Shown here piece by piece: positions 7,091 to 8,356 of a stretch of 8,356 nt of DNA. Position 1 is the stretch's first letter. Each line of letters starts with the position of its first letter. The position numbers were made by a program, and so were the translations under genes. This DNA comes from Candidatus Hydrothermota bacterium. Lineage in GTDB: Bacteria > Hydrothermota > Hydrothermia > B15-G9. The stretch spans positions 1-8,356 of the forward strand of contig QNDP01000045.1 of the NCBI GenBank assembly GCA_003645975.1. The letters run 5' to 3'. The notes below the pieces were generated by a model. That model searched no databases and was not told where the DNA came from. It saw nothing but the letters and a program-made list of their open reading frames with translations.

Positions 7091-7110
7091 AACACAAAAA
7101 CCTTCCTTAA

Positions 7111-7698
7111 TCACCTATATCTTGCTTTAATGTGTTGTATCACTTTATCTAAGATTAGATTCAAAGCGTCCAACACACCTTTTCCCTCAGTTGCAATAGA
7201 TTCTACATAAGGGGCTCTAAACCTGCCGTTAAGAACCCGCTCAAGATAGGGAATCGGTGCGGCGTCGGGAAGGTCTCGTTTATTATATTGAAACACCAAT
7301 GGAATACGCGTTATGTCCAACCCATTCGATTCCAAATTTTCCTCAAGATCCACAAGCATTTGGAAATTTTCATTGGTCCGTTCTATTTTTGAATCAACCA
7401 CAAAAACAATTCCATCCACATTCCTTAAAAGCAGTCTTCTTGCACTCTTAAATTGTTGTCTTCCAGGAGCTGCGTAAAGGAGGACCCTGATATCGTAAGA
7501 CCTAATTTTACCGACATTTGAAGGGAGGAAAGTGAACTCGACGACTTCTTCCCCTCCTACCACAACCAACTTAAACTCCCCGGGAACGCCCGGACAATGT
7601 TCAGATATGTATTTGATACTTGAGGTTTTGCCACTGAATTCAGGCCCATAGTAAACTATTTTTAGTTTTATCTCTCTATGGCCGACATCCACTATCAT
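7111..7698 (-). CDS. MglA-like Ras-superfamily small GTPase
   Basis: This 195-residue cytoplasmic GTPase resembles MglA, the polarity switch of gliding bacteria, along nearly its whole length. The opening KLKIVYYGPEFSGKTS holds the P-loop (18-26, Lys24, Thr25). FLPSNVGKIR (57-66), LLYAAPGR (73-80), VDGIVFVVDS (94-103) and FQYNKRDLP (136-144, the NKxD base-recognition motif) follow in MglA order. Two residues depart from MglA. The Gln after PG that aids hydrolysis is Arg80. The switch I Thr has no counterpart at its expected place (Val52). Hydrolysis may thus be slow or use another residue. No MglB/roadblock activator gene is in the window. The ATG has AGGAGC eight bases upstream. It converges on the DUF4388 gene with only 20 bases between stops, and no bidirectional terminator is evident there. 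Family confidence is high; role in motility is inference. Confidence 0.93.
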   Translation of the reverse strand: MIVDVGHREIKLKIVYYGPEFSGKTSSIKYISEHCPGVPGEFKLVVVGGEEVVEFTFLPSNVGKIRSYDIRVLLYAAPGRQQFKSARRLLLRNVDGIVFVVDSKIERTNENFQMLVDLEENLESNGLDITRIPLVFQYNKRDLPDAAPIPYLERVLNGRFRAPYVESIATEGKGVLDALNLILDKVIQHIKARYR

Positions 7699-7738
7699 GG
7701 ATCTTGCTCCTTTTTGGGAGAGGCAATTTGTGGAGATG

Positions 7739-7767
7739 ATACTACTGAAAATTTAATTTGAAGTCAA
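7739..7767 (-). promoter_or_regulatory. Promoter candidate for the GTPase gene
   Basis: On the minus strand TTGACT (7767-7762) and TAGTAT (7744-7739) are spaced by 17 bases. The expected start near 7732 gives a leader of about 34 bases before the ATG. Confidence 0.45.
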
Positions 7768-7857
7768 ACACTGAGAAGTCATTAGCAATTTTATCTCTGA
7801 TGAAGGACTTTGTATAAAAATTGGCTTTACTGAAAGATTCTCAACAACTAACATCCG

Positions 7858-7898
7858 AGGGATGCCCCACCTTAGTGCTTCGGGGACTTGGGCTCCCT
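7858..7898. repeat. Strong bulged stem-loop
   Basis: AGGGA (7858-7862) and GCCC (7864-7867) pair with GGGC (7890-7893) and TCCCT (7894-7898), a 9-bp stem with one bulged T. Inside, CCCC and GGGG, or CAC-CTTA-GTG, can form alternative inner pairs. No T-run follows on either strand, so it is not a standard terminator. It could be a transposon-end or guide-RNA-like remnant, or an RNA leader element. Confidence 0.55.
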
Positions 7899-7915
7899 TC
7901 GTCTCCAAGAAAAGT

Positions 7916-7985
7916 GAGGGCTGTTCCTTGAATCTCAGTGGTCGAGTATTCCGATCGGCAAGGTCAAATTTTCACATAAGCCCTC
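7916..7985. repeat. Inverted repeat GAGGGCT / AGCCCTC
   Basis: GAGGGCT at 7916-7922 and AGCCCTC at 7979-7985 are perfect 7-bp inverted copies with 56 bases between. They might close an RNA stem or mark ends of a small element. Seven bases over this span can also occur by chance. Confidence 0.3.
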
Positions 7986-8016
7986 CATCAGCAAAATCGC
8001 CATTAGCCGAGTGTTT

Positions 8017-8044
8017 TTGAATCCCGTTCATCTTATGCTAAAAT
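8017..8044 (+). promoter_or_regulatory. Extended -10 promoter for the citryl-CoA lyase gene
   Basis: TTGAAT (8017-8022) and TAAAAT (8039-8044) are 16 bases apart, and TGC stands directly before the -10, making an extended -10 element. The start near 8051 leaves a leader of about 20 bases that contains the ribosome site. Confidence 0.65.
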
Positions 8045-8072
8045 TTGCGGCCGAAAAACGGAGGTCAGACCA

Positions 8073-8356
8073 ATGGGAGATCATCACTGGACTACAAAGA
8101 TCACAAAGATTGAGCCGAACAAGATCTATGTGCGCGGCTACCGCGTCGATAAGTTGATGGGCAAGGTCTCGTTCCCGCAGGCTATCTATCTCATTCTCAC
8201 GGGCAAATTTCCGGATGAGCGCGTCGGCAAAATGATCGACGCCATCTTGGTTTCATCGATCGATCACGGCGCGACACCCCCGTCAACGCTCGTCGCAAGG
8301 ACTATCGCATCGACGGGCAACCCGCTAAATGCAGCGCTCGCAGGCGGTATCCTCAC
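8073..8356 (+). CDS. Citryl-CoA lyase / citrate synthase-family protein, 3' end cut by window edge
   Basis: The first 94 codons are present. GGAGGT (8060-8065) stands seven bases before the ATG. The sequence fits the citrate synthase superfamily and best the small citryl-CoA lyase type, related to the C-terminal part of ATP-citrate lyase. Seen are MGKVSFPQAIYLILTGKFP (29-47), the IDHGATPPSTLVART stretch (63-77) with the active-site-region His65, and STGNPLNAALAGGIL (80-94). These enzymes cleave citryl-CoA to acetyl-CoA and oxaloacetate, in the cytoplasm, or act on related acyl-CoA substrates. A true citrate synthase is less likely because the long N-terminal part is missing. The remaining catalytic residues lie outside the window. 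Codon choice is GC-rich at third positions, like htrA and unlike the signalling block before it. The family is secure; the exact reaction is not. Confidence 0.85.
   Translation, partial: MGDHHWTTKITKIEPNKIYVRGYRVDKLMGKVSFPQAIYLILTGKFPDERVGKMIDAILVSSIDHGATPPSTLVARTIASTGNPLNAALAGGIL

Larger units (their letters stand above)
7699..8072. other. Structured intergenic region between GTPase and citryl-CoA lyase genes
   Basis: The two genes diverge from this 374-base gap. Its left part holds the GTPase leader and promoter, its right end the citryl-CoA lyase promoter. The middle (about 7855-7990) is more G/C-rich and holds a strong bulged hairpin and a 7-bp inverted repeat. A minus-strand frame is open from 7971 to 7753 without a good start. 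Its stretch SLFLETKGAQVPEAL recalls the tails of some IS200/IS605 TnpB proteins. No intact gene is supported. Confidence 0.6.

Noticed and set aside
7091..7110. Bidirectional terminator between the convergent DUF4388 and GTPase genes
   Set aside because: The 20 bases are AT-rich but hold no inverted repeat, so no terminator is supported.
1..8356. Known antiphage defence system or CRISPR array
   Set aside because: No nuclease, reverse transcriptase, toxin, Cas or restriction motif is seen in any real gene, and no direct repeats with spacers occur.

Overview
This window looks like a piece of a Gram-negative-type bacterial chromosome. The support is a membrane-anchored HtrA protease, a secreted binding protein, good AGGAGG-type ribosome binding sites and sigma70-like promoters. 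The phylum cannot be fixed from the sequence. An MglA-like GTPase beside a DUF4388/PATAN protein is a pairing I associate with deltaproteobacteria-like lineages and several candidate phyla, but that is inference. No rRNA, tRNA, CRISPR array or intact insertion sequence is visible.

Layout. At the left edge (1-555, minus strand) lies the N-terminal part of a transcarbamylase of the knotted, YgeW-like kind. A 668-base gap follows with two promoter candidates pointing right. Then comes a Do/HtrA-family serine protease with two PDZ domains (1224-2708) and a textbook intrinsic terminator. Next is a class III PLP aminotransferase (2987-4312) under its own leader. From 4406 to 7090 there is a tight three-gene run: a Cache-like/HAMP membrane sensor with no output domain, a LivJ-like periplasmic binding protein with no ABC transporter beside it, and a DUF4388 (PATAN) protein with a winged-helix-like middle. 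Facing this run, 20 bases away, is an MglA-like small GTPase on the minus strand (7111-7698). After a structured 374-base gap, a citryl-CoA lyase/citrate synthase-family gene starts at 8073 and runs off the right edge.

How the genes may work together. The transcarbamylase, aminotransferase and citryl-CoA lyase are metabolic enzymes, and HtrA is envelope quality control; nothing shows that these cooperate. The block 4406-7698 reads as one signalling module. The inferred chain is a periplasmic ligand bound by the LivJ-like protein, sensed through the HAMP protein, with a cytoplasmic PATAN adaptor and a Ras-like GTPase inside. The GTPase lacks the usual catalytic Gln and switch I Thr, so it may be a slow or permanently loaded switch. 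The block is also more AT-rich in codon choice than the protease, transcarbamylase and citryl-CoA lyase genes, which fits acquisition as a unit. This module is the best candidate for an undescribed system here. The links between its parts are inference from gene order and domain content.
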